From: Bradyrhizobium sp. CCBAU 53421
Lineage (GTDB): Bacteria; Pseudomonadota; Alphaproteobacteria; Rhizobiales; Xanthobacteraceae
Direction of reading: 5' to 3'
DNA: 64,000 nucleotides
Assembly: GCF_015291625.1 (NCBI RefSeq)
Contig: NZ_CP030047.1
Coordinates: forward strand, 4,030,001-4,094,000
The notes under the pieces are model-generated. The model saw only the letters and a list, made by a program, of their open reading frames with translations, was not told where the DNA came from and did no database searches. Below, piece by piece: positions 25,354-34,099 of this stretch (position 1 is its first letter; each line of letters opens with the position of its first letter). The translations under genes were made by a program, and so were the position numbers.

Positions 25354-25627
25354 TGGGATGTCATCTAAACATTTCTAACTGACATCAGCCTTACGGCTGT
25401 TCCGATATGCGGTTTCAAGAACGGCAGGCTTACCCACACGCTTGGGACATCAGCTGGGACATGGTGTGACATCCGTGACATCGGACATCGGAATCGCCGA
25501 GAATTCTGCGGGACATTCGTGTGTCGCCGCATGTCACGTTTGGAGAGATCAGGGCCGCTGGACATGACGTCGCGGGCGCTAAGGCGCCGCTCCGATGTCG
25601 CGACGGGCGTGTTATTATCTGAAGCCA

Positions 25628-25745
25628 TGTCCGACAGTGCTCCTACACTGTCTGACGGTGCCGGTGATGACGGCTGGTCACCGTCTTCTCCAACAAGCCC
25701 GAAAGGGGTCAGGAAGCCTCAGCCTCATCGCTGAGGCCTTTTGAT
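25628..25745 (+). ncRNA. Candidate small RNA ending in a strong terminator
   Basis: Downstream of a TATTAT box near 25613 the plus strand can form ACAGTG...CACTGT, then CGGTG...CACCG, and finally the terminator GCCTCAGC/GCTGAGGC with CTTTT at 25716-25745. No convincing protein frame spans it. The order of hairpins is that of a small regulatory transcript; not matched to any known family. Confidence 0.3.
25716..25745 (+). terminator. Rho-independent terminator
   Basis: Perfect eight-pair stem GCCTCAGC/GCTGAGGC with loop CTCATC and a following CTTTTGATT. About 170 bases inside the right end of the island. Confidence 0.7.
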
Positions 25746-25910
25746 TCCTGGACCTCCGATGTAATCATCACCGCTTCACTGCGGATATCGATTCCCGAAT
25801 TACCGAATTGGTGAATGGGCGCGATGGTTTTGCAGATGTCGTCGTTTTCGATCGTTATCGATCGTGGAATTGGGCGATGTTTTGCTGGAAGGTCGAATGA
25901 TTTCAGCGTG

Positions 25911-25937
25911 TGCGTCTACCAGTTCCGCCACGTCCGC
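25911..25937. repeat. Attachment-site copy (right)
   Basis: Exact 27-base copy of the tRNA-Leu 5' part at 23589-23615, here without the rest of the tRNA. It marks the right end of the island. The 224 bases from here to the lipoprotein gene carry no gene. Confidence 0.8.
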
Positions 25938-26161
25938 ATTGCGCCAGGCGCGCCGATTGCTAGCGCGTTTGCCGGCGGAGTGGAATTGCCACTATCCGCT
26001 GCTAACAGCTGCGCTTTCAAAGGCTTAACCTGTCCGTTGCAATTCCATTTGCCTCGGCGGCCGGGCATTGGGATAAGCAGCGCGCCGCCGCGATTGAGCC
26101 TCAATCCGGACACCGGCGGCTGCTTTAGGCAATCTCAACACTGTCGGACTAAGAAACCTGA

Positions 26162-26593
26162 ATGTCTGTTCGTCTCCCACGCCGCCCAAATCCGTTGCGC
26201 GCGGCAGCCATCGTTGCGCTGTTCGCCTCGGCCGCGGGCGTTTCCGGCTGCGCACAGATCGGCGAGAGCGTGCCCTCGGCGTTCGCCGATCCCGCCAAGT
26301 ACGATCTGTATGACTGCAAGCAGCTCGAGACCGAGCGCAAGGGCCTCGCGGCTCGCGCGACGGATCAGGAAAAGTTGATGGCCAAGGCGGAGACCGGCGT
26401 CGGCGGTACCGTGGTCTCCGAGATGGTCTATCGCAACGAGCTGATCGCGATCCACTCCCAGCAGAGGCTGGCGGAGCAGGCCTGGCGCGCCAACAAGTGC
26501 CACGAGAGCCCGCCGGACACTCCGGCGGCCGCACCCGCAGCCCCGACGCCGGCGGCGAACGGTCCGCGCGCGCCGCGAGGCCTCATCCACTGA
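26162..26593 (+). CDS. Small lipoprotein, function unknown
   Basis: 143 residues with a lipoprotein signal: basic start, hydrophobic AAAIVALFASAAG and lipobox VSGC near residue 30. The mature part begins with a YDLYDCKQLETERKGLAARA segment predicted helical, and ends in an Ala/Pro-rich tail. Probably an outer-membrane lipoprotein. First intact chromosomal gene to the right of the island. Confidence 0.75.
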   Translation: MSVRLPRRPNPLRAAAIVALFASAAGVSGCAQIGESVPSAFADPAKYDLYDCKQLETERKGLAARATDQEKLMAKAETGVGGTVVSEMVYRNELIAIHSQQRLAEQAWRANKCHESPPDTPAAAPAAPTPAANGPRAPRGLIH

Positions 26594-26653
26594 ATACCCG
26601 CCTCGTAACGGGCGATTGCTTGTCGCGCACGCAAGCCGCGTCCGGCCGATCTT

Positions 26654-27856
26654 TCAGGCGCGCCAGTCGTAAATCCAGTCCTGCCGCGCCAGCATGCGCT
26701 GTGGACCGATGGCGCGGATCGCGAGATCGCGCGCGATCGCCAGGGGTCCGCTCAAATGATAGATGCGGCCTTGCTGCCGCGCCAAGCGCTGTACCTTCAG
26801 CACGCGCCCGCGCCGCATCCTGGCGTAGCGCTTCAGCGCGTCGGGAATGCCTGCGGTGTTTTCGCCGGTGCAATCGGCCAGGGCCTTGGCGAGCACGGCC
26901 GCATCCTCGATCGCCATGCCGGCGCCTTGCGCGGCAAACGGCAGCATCGCATGCGCGGCATCGCCGAGCAGCGTCACCGCGCCTTCGCTCCAGCGGCCGA
27001 TGTCGGGCAGGGTGAACAGCGCCCATTTGCGCCAGCCGTCGACCGCGCCGATCAGCATCCGCGCCGTGGCCGGCCAGCGCGCCGTGCCGAACGCGCCCTT
27101 GATCTCGTTGACGTCGCCCGGCGCGCTCCAGCCCGGCCGGTTCCAGGTGCCCGACACGATCGCGACCACGTTGACCTGGCGCCCGCCCGAGATCGGATAG
27201 GCCACGAGATGCGCGTCCTGCCCCATCCACAGTTGCACGCGCGGCGCGGTGTATTCGCGCGGCAGGGCGGTTGCGTCCAGCGTGCCGCGCCAGGCGATCA
27301 GGCCGGAGAATTGCGGCTGCACATCCGGAAACAAATGCCCGCGGACCGACGACCAGATGCCGTCGGCGCCGATCAGCGCAACGGCCAACTCATCCTGCCG
27401 CGCGTTGCCGCGCCGCTGCACCACCGTGAGGCCCTTGGCATGCTTGGTCACGTCTTCGAACTGGCAGCCGAGCCGCAGATCGATATCGGGATGGGCGTTG
27501 ACGGCGGCCTGCAATGCGGACTGCAGATCGGCGCGGTGGATCACCCAATAGGGAGCGCCGGCGCGGAACTCGGCGGCTTGGCCGAGCGGCATCCGCGCGA
27601 TCTCGCCGCCGGCCCGCGCGCTCAGGATGTTGACGGAGTCCGGCGTGACCGCACGCCGCGCCAGCGGTTCCTTGAGCCCGAGCTCGACCAGGATGCGGCT
27701 CGCATTGGGAGAGAGTTGGATGCCGGCGCCGGCTTCCTCGAGCCGCTCAGCCTTTTCCAGCACGACGACTCGAAAGCCCTGTGCCGCCAGTGCGAGCGAC
27801 GCGGTCAGTCCTCCGATCCCGGCGCCAGCAACGATGACGGTTCGCGTCAGCGCCAC
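26654..27856 (-). CDS. FAD-dependent monooxygenase (salicylate / 3-hydroxybenzoate hydroxylase-like)
   Basis: 400 residues of the class A flavoprotein hydroxylases: VIVAGAGIGGLTASLAL for FAD, the middle ALIGADGIWSSVRGHLF, and TLLGDAAHAMLPFAAQGAGMAIEDAAVLA as the second FAD motif. Closest by look to salicylate 1-hydroxylase and 3-hydroxybenzoate 6-hydroxylase. It follows the zinc-finger gene by seven bases on the same strand, but no ring-cleavage gene is adjacent, so the substrate remains open. Confidence 0.9.
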   Translation of the reverse strand: MALTRTVIVAGAGIGGLTASLALAAQGFRVVVLEKAERLEEAGAGIQLSPNASRILVELGLKEPLARRAVTPDSVNILSARAGGEIARMPLGQAAEFRAGAPYWVIHRADLQSALQAAVNAHPDIDLRLGCQFEDVTKHAKGLTVVQRRGNARQDELAVALIGADGIWSSVRGHLFPDVQPQFSGLIAWRGTLDATALPREYTAPRVQLWMGQDAHLVAYPISGGRQVNVVAIVSGTWNRPGWSAPGDVNEIKGAFGTARWPATARMLIGAVDGWRKWALFTLPDIGRWSEGAVTLLGDAAHAMLPFAAQGAGMAIEDAAVLAKALADCTGENTAGIPDALKRYARMRRGRVLKVQRLARQQGRIYHLSGPLAIARDLAIRAIGPQRMLARQDWIYDWRA

Positions 27857-27863
27857 GGAGCGG

Positions 27864-28109
27864 TCAGGCGACCTTGTCTTTCAACACACATTCCGGCGGC
27901 CGTGCTTCGCCGGCAGCAAGGTCGGATGCGAAGCGGTAGAGCGTCGAGCAGTACGGGCAGATGATCTCGTTGTCGTTGCCGAGGTCGAGGAACACGTGCG
28001 GATGGTCGAACGGAGGGTTGGCGCCCACGCACATGAACTCCTGCGACCCGATCTCGATCACCGAGACACCGGCATCGTTATGGAAGTGCGGGACGACGTG
28101 GTCGGACAT
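27864..28109 (-). CDS. zf-CHCC zinc-finger protein
   Basis: 81 residues starting MSDHVVPHFHNDAG after an AGGTGAG ribosome site; the longer upstream frame is not supported. C(x)9H pattern in FMCVGANPPFDHPHVFLD and ICPYCSTLYRF give the Cys-His-Cys-Cys ligands of the zf-CHCC fold shared with the NDUFS6 subunit of complex I. Alphaproteobacterial members are usually free-standing. Co-transcribed with the monooxygenase. Confidence 0.85.
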   Translation of the reverse strand: MSDHVVPHFHNDAGVSVIEIGSQEFMCVGANPPFDHPHVFLDLGNDNEIICPYCSTLYRFASDLAAGEARPPECVLKDKVA

Positions 28110-28360
28110 ATTCTCACCTTGGTGGCAACGACGGGCGGACGCAATCAACAGCATGCGGCATTGCGAAATGCCGCGCACCATACTGGCGGGAACAGTTGAT
28201 TCCTAGAGCCCCGATGGCTCATTTGCTCATGCAAATTCGACACAATCTTGTCGTCCCAGAGAAGCCCTTCTTTGGTCGGAGCCGTTGTGTCGCAAAAACG
28301 GCACACTATTTCCAAGGCACGAACTGAACAAGGCGAATTAAACTTGAGGTTTCAAGGGGA

Positions 28361-29494
28361 ATGAACGGGGTGCGCCTCAGTTTTGCGATGGCCGGCCTGG
28401 CAGCGAGCGCTGCCGTGGGCGCGGCGATCTGGCCGCACGCCCGGGACGCCGGCACGGTGCTGTCAGCGCGGAACGACCCGGCTGCGCTCGCCGACCTCAG
28501 GCTCAATTCCGTGCTGCGCAACAACCCGGCGTTGATATCTGAGAATATCGAGGCGGCACTCGCCGCGGGAGATGCCGATCTTGCGACGAGCTTCGTCGCG
28601 CTCGCAGGCGAGAAGAACATTGCGCTCGGCGATGAACTCACAAAGCGCGTCGACGACGCGCGCGCCGAGCAATCGTCCACCACGCATTTCGCCAAGGGGT
28701 TCGCCACCGGCCTCGTGACCGGCAATGCCGACGATGTCGCGAGCCTGTCCGGCACGGTCGCAGGCGACCTGTTCGTGTTCGGTGACGTCAGGGACGTCGT
28801 GCGCGAGAGCAAGCATCTCGTGATGGGCGAGGACACCGACCAACTGGTGCTCGGCCTTGCGGCCGCCGGGCTTGCCGTGACCGCGGCGACCTATGTGTCG
28901 GTCGGCGGCGCCGGGCCGCTGCGCGCCGGGCTGACGCTGGTCAAGGATACCCGCAAGGCGGGACGGCTGAGCGAGGGGATGATCGAATGGGCCGGACGCT
29001 CGACCCGTGAGGTGGTCGATCAGCCGGCGCTGCGCGAGGCAGTCGCATCGGGCTCGGTGCTGCGGCCGGTGGAAACCGCAACCGCGATCCGCGCGGCCTT
29101 CCGCGCCGAGAAGGCCGGCGCGCTGGTGCGCGTCGCCAAGGATGTCGGGCGCATCGGCGAGGCGGCCGGGGTTCGCGCCGCGCGGGACACGCTGAAGGTC
29201 GCGGAGAACCCGCAGGAGATCGCGCGCGCGGCCCGCATCGCGGACGTCAAGGGCGGCCAGACCCGCGCGATCATCAAGCTGCTCGGCCGCGGTGCGCTGC
29301 TGCTTGTCGCCGGCACATTCAATCTCGCGATGTGGTTGTTCGGCGCGCTGCTCGCGCTGTTCGGCTTCCTGTCGTCGATCAAGGCCACCACCGAGCGGGC
29401 CACTGCATGGTGGCTCAGGCGAAGCAAGGCGCTGCGCCTGAAGCGCCAGATGGCCGCCGCAGCTACCTTGGCGAGCATGCCTGCCCAGGGCTAA
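28361..29494 (+). CDS. Membrane-associated hypothetical protein
   Basis: 377 residues. A hydrophobic N-terminal stretch (AMAGLAASAAVGAAIW) acts as signal or anchor. An Ala-rich body contains DVASLSGTVAGDLFVFGDVRDVVRE and a hydrophobic segment near 165-185. A C-terminal hairpin (LLLVAGTFNLAMWLFGALLALFGFL) is followed by a basic tail. No catalytic motif recognised. The 250 bases upstream contain the promoter region. Confidence 0.8.
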   Translation: MNGVRLSFAMAGLAASAAVGAAIWPHARDAGTVLSARNDPAALADLRLNSVLRNNPALISENIEAALAAGDADLATSFVALAGEKNIALGDELTKRVDDARAEQSSTTHFAKGFATGLVTGNADDVASLSGTVAGDLFVFGDVRDVVRESKHLVMGEDTDQLVLGLAAAGLAVTAATYVSVGGAGPLRAGLTLVKDTRKAGRLSEGMIEWAGRSTREVVDQPALREAVASGSVLRPVETATAIRAAFRAEKAGALVRVAKDVGRIGEAAGVRAARDTLKVAENPQEIARAARIADVKGGQTRAIIKLLGRGALLLVAGTFNLAMWLFGALLALFGFLSSIKATTERATAWWLRRSKALRLKRQMAAAATLASMPAQG

Positions 29495-29570
29495 GCTTGC
29501 GGTCGCCGGTCGATCGCAACTCCAAAATCCCAAGTCGCAAGAAAACAAGTCCCGAGAAAAAACGGAATCG

Positions 29571-30326
29571 ATGATGCCGAGCTTCCATCACGGCGATGTT
29601 GAAATTGCCTATGTCGACGAAGGTGCGGGCGAGCCGATCGTGCTGGTGCACGGCTTTGCCTCGAGCAAGAACGTCAACTGGATCTATCCGACCTGGGTGT
29701 CGGAACTCGTCAAGGCTGGCCGGCGCGTGATCGCGCTCGACAATCGCGGCCACGGCGAATCCGCCAAGCTGTACGATGCCGCGCAGTACGAGATCGCGAT
29801 CATGGCAAGCGACGTGATCGCGCTGATGGATCATCTCGGCATCGCGCGCGCCGACATCATGGGCTATTCGCTGGGCTCGCGGATGACGGCGATCCTGGCG
29901 CGCGAAAATCCGGATCGGGTGCGTTCGGCGATCCTTGGCGGCATCGGCATCGGGCTGATCGAGGGCGGCGGTCCCGGCGAGGCGGTCGCGCTGGCGCTGG
30001 AGGCGCCGTCGCTCGACGACGTCACCGATCCGGTCGGCCGCACCTTCCGCGCCTTCGCCGACCAGACCCGCTCCGACCGCCGCGCGCTCGCCGCCTGCCT
30101 ACGCGGCTCGCGCCGGCTGATGACGCGCGAGGAGGCCGCCGGCATCGGCGTGCCGGTCCTGATCGCGGTCGGCAGCAAGGACGAGATCGCCGGCTCGGCG
30201 TCAGCGCTCGGCCGGATCATTCCGGGGTCGCAGGTGCTCGACATTCCGAACCGCGACCACATGCGGGCGGTCGGAGACAAGGTCTACAAGACCGGCGTCA
30301 TCGACTTCCTGTCGCAACGAATATAG
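29571..30326 (+). CDS. Alpha/beta hydrolase
   Basis: 251 residues with VLVHGFASSKNVNW, DNRGHGES, GYSLGSRMT (nucleophile Ser), a late VGSKDEIAGSA (acid) and IPNRDHMRAVGDK (His). All triad positions are present. Either of two adjacent ATGs could start it. The last 126 bases overlap the end of the convergent membrane-protein gene. Confidence 0.9.
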   Translation: MMPSFHHGDVEIAYVDEGAGEPIVLVHGFASSKNVNWIYPTWVSELVKAGRRVIALDNRGHGESAKLYDAAQYEIAIMASDVIALMDHLGIARADIMGYSLGSRMTAILARENPDRVRSAILGGIGIGLIEGGGPGEAVALALEAPSLDDVTDPVGRTFRAFADQTRSDRRALAACLRGSRRLMTREEAAGIGVPVLIAVGSKDEIAGSASALGRIIPGSQVLDIPNRDHMRAVGDKVYKTGVIDFLSQRI

Positions 30327-31733
30327 CTCGTCGGGATCGTTCCCGGCATCGTCCTTGGCGAAGGCGCGGGCGGCCGCGATCAGCACCACGAAGGTCGCAA
30401 CCCACACCATGCGCGCGCCGTAGCGGTCGTGCGGCCCCGAGATCACGCCGCAGACGGCGGCGTTGCCGAGCAAAGCGAGCGTCACCGTGCCCGCCAGCAG
30501 CGTCAGATCGTCGAGCCGCCGCTGCCACAGTCCGCGGCCGAACACGATCACGACCAGCAGCATCGAGGCCAGCGCGACCGGCACGTGGATGCGGTTGATC
30601 GCGGTGAAGTCGAGGTGCCACTGTTGTTGCCGTGCGGCGCGCATCGGCGCGAGCTGCCTCGGAATATAGCGCTCGATGATACCATAGGTATGCGGGATCC
30701 AGCCCGAGGAGCCTTCGCCGGTCGCGACATGCACCAATTGATCGGCGGTTGCCGTCAGCGCCGCCTTGGCCTGCCATTCCGGATATTCGGCGAGCGAGCG
30801 CACCACGATGTGGCCCATCTCGTCATTCAGCCCCTGGAAGCGGCCGAGCGTGTTGAACATGCTGTGGCCCCACAGGAAGTCGTCGGCGGTCGGCGGCAAC
30901 TCGTCGCGATAGGGGCAGAGCTTGAGGTTCTCCGTCGCGCAATGATCGCGCAGATATTGCGCGACGATGCCATCCTGCAGCATGCGGCCGAAGGCGACGC
31001 CATAGCCGCCGGGTGTCCAGGCCAGCTGTCCCGACAGCGCGAAGTTCGCCGCCAGCAGCATCACGGCGCCCGTGACGATGGTCAGGCTGCCCTGCACGAG
31101 CCCCGCGACCGGGACGCGGCGGCCGAGCCACGGACGCAGCATCCAGCCGACGCAGCACAGGCCCAGCAGCACCGCGAGCGTCGCGCTGTGCGTGGCGGCG
31201 GAAAACGCTGTGAATCCGAACAGCACCGTTTTCTCGAGGGTCGAGATCCTGTCGCCGTGCAGGACGAGGATGAAGAGCGCGAGCACCGAGAGGCCGGCAA
31301 AGATATCGGTCAGCAGCATGCTGGCGAGCCAGGGCAGGGCGGTGGTGGCGATCAGCGCAAGGCTGATCGCGATCAGCCGGACCGGCCGGGCGAGGTCGAG
31401 CATGCGCAGGGTCAGTTGCAGGATCCACAGCGTCGCCAGGGTCTGGATGCCGAGGTTGAGCCAGAAGCCCGACGTCTCACCGACATGCAGGTAGATGCCG
31501 AACACCGTGGACCGGCTCGGCACCAGATAGCCCTCGTACCAGCGCGCCAGATAGCCGCCGGTATCCCATTGGAGCAGCGGATAGCCGTTCCAGAAGGCAG
31601 GGGCGAGCAGGAGGAGGGGAATGGTAATGGTGGCGACCCAGACCGACCGTGCATCGGTCAGACGGGCACGTAAACTGCGGGTATTGATGACGTTTCCCCC
31701 TTTTATTGGGGCCGACCATGCCCAAAACCACAC
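30201..31733 (-). CDS. Multi-pass membrane protein (about 10 TM), unknown
   Basis: 510 residues from a GTG start. After LTDARSVWVATITIPLLLLAPAFW a series of about ten hydrophobic helices follows, with loops holding WDTGGYLARWYEGYL and DHCATENLKLCPYRDELPP. The overall look recalls polytopic glycosyltransferase-like membrane proteins, without a firm motif. The final 40 residues lie antisense to the convergent hydrolase gene and look unlike the rest, as if the original stop had been lost. Start uncertain. Confidence 0.75.
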   Translation of the reverse strand: MWFWAWSAPIKGGNVINTRSLRARLTDARSVWVATITIPLLLLAPAFWNGYPLLQWDTGGYLARWYEGYLVPSRSTVFGIYLHVGETSGFWLNLGIQTLATLWILQLTLRMLDLARPVRLIAISLALIATTALPWLASMLLTDIFAGLSVLALFILVLHGDRISTLEKTVLFGFTAFSAATHSATLAVLLGLCCVGWMLRPWLGRRVPVAGLVQGSLTIVTGAVMLLAANFALSGQLAWTPGGYGVAFGRMLQDGIVAQYLRDHCATENLKLCPYRDELPPTADDFLWGHSMFNTLGRFQGLNDEMGHIVVRSLAEYPEWQAKAALTATADQLVHVATGEGSSGWIPHTYGIIERYIPRQLAPMRAARQQQWHLDFTAINRIHVPVALASMLLVVIVFGRGLWQRRLDDLTLLAGTVTLALLGNAAVCGVISGPHDRYGARMVWVATFVVLIAAARAFAKDDAGNDPDELYSLRQEVDDAGLVDLVSDRPHVVAVRNVEHLRPRNDPAER

Positions 31734-31917
31734 CCGCGACGAAATCCGTCAATAGTTGCAGAAGCACGGCTTGATTTCGGCAAAATCCCGACCAATTCCC
31801 CTAGACGTCGGCCCGAGGGGGCGTTCGGCTGGGGTTTACCGTACCGAGCCTTCCCGGGACGCGCTGGGTTCACCGTGCTATAACGCACATCAGAACAACC
31901 GAATTGCGAGAGCAGCT

Positions 31918-32745
31918 ATGGCAGTTCATCAGGTCAATCCGCAGGGGAGCAAGCTGGCGGCGCTCGATCCGATCTGGGATCGAATCCGCGGCGAGGCGGA
32001 GGACATCCTGCGGCGCGAGCCGGAACTCGCATCCTTCATCTATGCGACCGTGCTGCATCATGAGCGGCTGGAAGATTCGGTGGTCCATCGCATTGCCGAG
32101 CGGCTCGATCACGCCGCGCTGTCGGGCGACCTGATCCGCCAGACCTATGGCGAGGCATTGCGCGACGAGCCCGATATCGGCAACGCCTTCCGCGCCGATC
32201 TCGTCGCCGTCTATGACCGCGATCCCGCGACCTCGCGCTTCATCGATCCGTTGCTCTACTTCAAGGGCTTCCACGCGCTGCAGACCCATCGTCTCGCGCA
32301 CTGGCTGCATCAGAAGGGCCGCAAGGATTTTGCCTTCTACCTGCAGAGCCGCTCGTCGGCGGTGTTCCAGACCGACATCAATCCGGCGGCCCGGATCGGC
32401 CGCGGCATCTTCCTCGATCACGCCACCGGTTTCGTCTGCGGCGAGACCGCGGTCATCGACGACGATGTCTCGATCCTGCATGGCGTCACGCTCGGCGGCA
32501 CCGGCAAGGAGAACGAGGATCGCCATCCGAAGATTCGCCACGGCGTGCTGATCGGCGCCGGCGCCAAGATCCTCGGCAATATCGAGATCGGTCATTGCGC
32601 GCGCATCGCGGCGGGCTCCGTTGTGGTCAAGCCGGTGCCGCACAACGTCACGGTCGCGGGTGTGCCGGCGAAAATCGTCGGCGAGGCCGGCTGTGCCGAG
32701 CCGTCGCGCACCATGGACCAGATGCTCAACGCGATCGGGCTTTGA
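31918..32745 (+). CDS. cysE: Serine O-acetyltransferase
   Basis: 275 residues. An N-terminal helical domain (DPIWDRIRGEAEDILRREPE) precedes the hexapeptide-repeat left-handed helix, with GIFLDHATGFVCGETAVIDD, VTLGGTGKENEDRHPKI and the closing AGSVVVKPVPHNVTVAGVPAKIVG, the classical CysE signature. It makes O-acetylserine from serine and acetyl-CoA for cysteine synthesis. The ATG at 31918 replaces the longer open frame because MAVHQVN aligns with the usual start. A TauE/SafE exporter lies downstream on the other strand. Confidence 0.95.
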   Translation: MAVHQVNPQGSKLAALDPIWDRIRGEAEDILRREPELASFIYATVLHHERLEDSVVHRIAERLDHAALSGDLIRQTYGEALRDEPDIGNAFRADLVAVYDRDPATSRFIDPLLYFKGFHALQTHRLAHWLHQKGRKDFAFYLQSRSSAVFQTDINPAARIGRGIFLDHATGFVCGETAVIDDDVSILHGVTLGGTGKENEDRHPKIRHGVLIGAGAKILGNIEIGHCARIAAGSVVVKPVPHNVTVAGVPAKIVGEAGCAEPSRTMDQMLNAIGL

Positions 32746-32883
32746 TTTCACTCGCTTTCTGATCGGCGGCGCGCTTTTGCGTGTGCGCAACATCACGTCG
32801 TCAAGGCCTGAAAAGGCTCTGGCGATCTTTGCCGTCTCGTCCTAAAACTCCCCCGAAAATCATCGACCCGATTGGAGACGGCT

Positions 32884-33102
32884 GTGGACGTTCAGGAAGT
32901 CAGGAAGCTCGACGCGTATCTCAAACGCGTGTTCAGCAATCCCAAGATCCGCGTGGTGCCGCGGCCCAAGAAGGACGACTCGGCCGAGGTCTATATCGGC
33001 GAGGAGTTCATCGGCGTGTTGTTCGTCGACGACGAGGACGATGATCGCTCGTTCCAGTTCCAGATGGCCATCCTGGAAGAAGATCTGGGTGAGCAGGGCT
33101 GA
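32884..33102 (+). CDS. DUF3126 family protein
   Basis: 72 residues from a GTG start preceded by TTGGAG at ideal spacing. VQEVRKLDAYLKRVFSNPKI and EVYIGEEFIGVLFVDDEDDD RSFQFQM-type blocks are characteristic of the short, conserved alphaproteobacterial DUF3126 family. Function unknown. It usually follows cysE, as here, which hints at a shared context but not a role. Confidence 0.88.
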   Translation: MDVQEVRKLDAYLKRVFSNPKIRVVPRPKKDDSAEVYIGEEFIGVLFVDDEDDDRSFQFQMAILEEDLGEQG

Positions 33103-33123
33103 ACGGCCGCTCGCTGCCACCGG

Positions 33124-33151
33124 CGCCGGCGCATGATCGCTTGCGCCGGCG
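33124..33151. terminator. Bidirectional hairpin between convergent genes
   Basis: Perfect ten-base arms CGCCGGCGCA and TGCGCCGGCG with an eight-base loop, between the DUF3126 and TauE/SafE genes. No T-run, so efficiency is uncertain. Confidence 0.5.
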
Positions 33152-33236
33152 GGCATTGGCGCGCGGCTCGACCGATCCCGCAAGCCCGGGCTCCGCGATG
33201 GCGAACAAACCGGCTGCCGGGGCCAGGGCACACGAC

Positions 33237-33983
33237 TCAAGCGCCGCTTGAGACCAGCGGCGGCGCGATCAGCGACAGGCCGGCGAGCAGCAACAGTGCC
33301 AACACCGCCTTGCGGAACATCTCGTTGTCGATGGTTCCGTACAGCCTGAAGCCGCTCCACAATCCGGCGAGCAGAAACGGCAGGCCCAGGCCGTACAATT
33401 TGACGGTTTCCAGCGTGACGGCGCCGGTGACGCCCATCGAAATCGAGATCACGACAAAGGCGGCGAACAGCACCGGCTGGAACACCGCGCGCTGCACGTC
33501 TTTCGTCCAGCCGCGCCATTGGCAGGAAATGGTCGAGACGATGCCGCCAAGCCCGGTGAGACCGCCGACCAGCCCGTTGACGAGGCCGATGGCGATGTCA
33601 GCCATGATACCGATCTTCATCGGCTTGAATGCCGGTCGCGCAAGACTGTAGATCGCGTAAAGCGCCAGCAAGGTGCCGACGCCAAATCGCAAATGGACGG
33701 GACTGAGGTAGGTGAGCAAGACCACCCCGGTCGGGATGCCAATCGTCGTGCCGAGGCATAACGGCCAGATGGCGCGCCAGTTCAGCGCCTGACGCAATTT
33801 CAGGATGCCGTAACCCTGTGTCAGCAGGCCGTAGCCCGCGATCAACGCTGCGGTCTGGACCGGCGTGATGATGTGCAGCCACACACCGGACACGACGAGC
33901 CCCATCGCAAACCCCGAAAAGCCGCTGACGAACCCGCCGGCAAAGGCGGCGACGGCAAAAAGAACGAGTCCCATCTCATCCAT
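33237..33983 (-). CDS. Sulfite exporter TauE/SafE family protein
   Basis: 248 residues, about eight helices. FAGGFVSGFSGFAMGL and GLVNGLVGGLTGLGGI are the paired glycine-rich motifs of TauE/SafE (DUF81) transporters, which export sulfite or organosulfonates or move other anions. The ATG at 33983 has GAGGAG before it; the 26-codon extension is not supported. Proximity to cysE is suggestive of sulfur handling, but orientation is opposite. Confidence 0.9.
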   Translation of the reverse strand: MDEMGLVLFAVAAFAGGFVSGFSGFAMGLVVSGVWLHIITPVQTAALIAGYGLLTQGYGILKLRQALNWRAIWPLCLGTTIGIPTGVVLLTYLSPVHLRFGVGTLLALYAIYSLARPAFKPMKIGIMADIAIGLVNGLVGGLTGLGGIVSTISCQWRGWTKDVQRAVFQPVLFAAFVVISISMGVTGAVTLETVKLYGLGLPFLLAGLWSGFRLYGTIDNEMFRKAVLALLLLAGLSLIAPPLVSSGA

Positions 33984-34099
33984 CGGTCGCTCCTCAAAAA
34001 GCGAGGTGACGCACACTTGGATGGAGGGTCCATCTGATGGGGAGGATGCGGATCCCCGCACTTGCTGATTTGGCAGTTACCGGCGGATTGCCGGCTTGG

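Larger units (their letters stand above)
23589..25937. mobile_element. Decayed genomic-island remnant at tRNA-Leu
   Basis: About 2.3 kb bounded by the 27-base duplication of the tRNA 5' part. It contains an integrase-like C-terminal fragment next to the tRNA, several hairpin terminators, small genes without core-genome character and much non-coding sequence. The intact flanks (PLD-like gene left, lipoprotein right) look like ordinary chromosome. Most of the original element appears deleted. Confidence 0.7.

Noticed and set aside
25365..25628. 87-residue minus-strand frame starting MASDNNTPVATSERR
   Set aside because: It has a spaced AGGAG, but the product is low-complexity and covers the clustered GACAT motifs; kept only as a possible primase remnant.
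25937..26161. Nine-base inverted repeat TGGAATTGC/GCAATTCCA (25981 and 26039)
   Set aside because: Arms are far apart (about 50 bases) and no promoter or gene boundary is explained by them.
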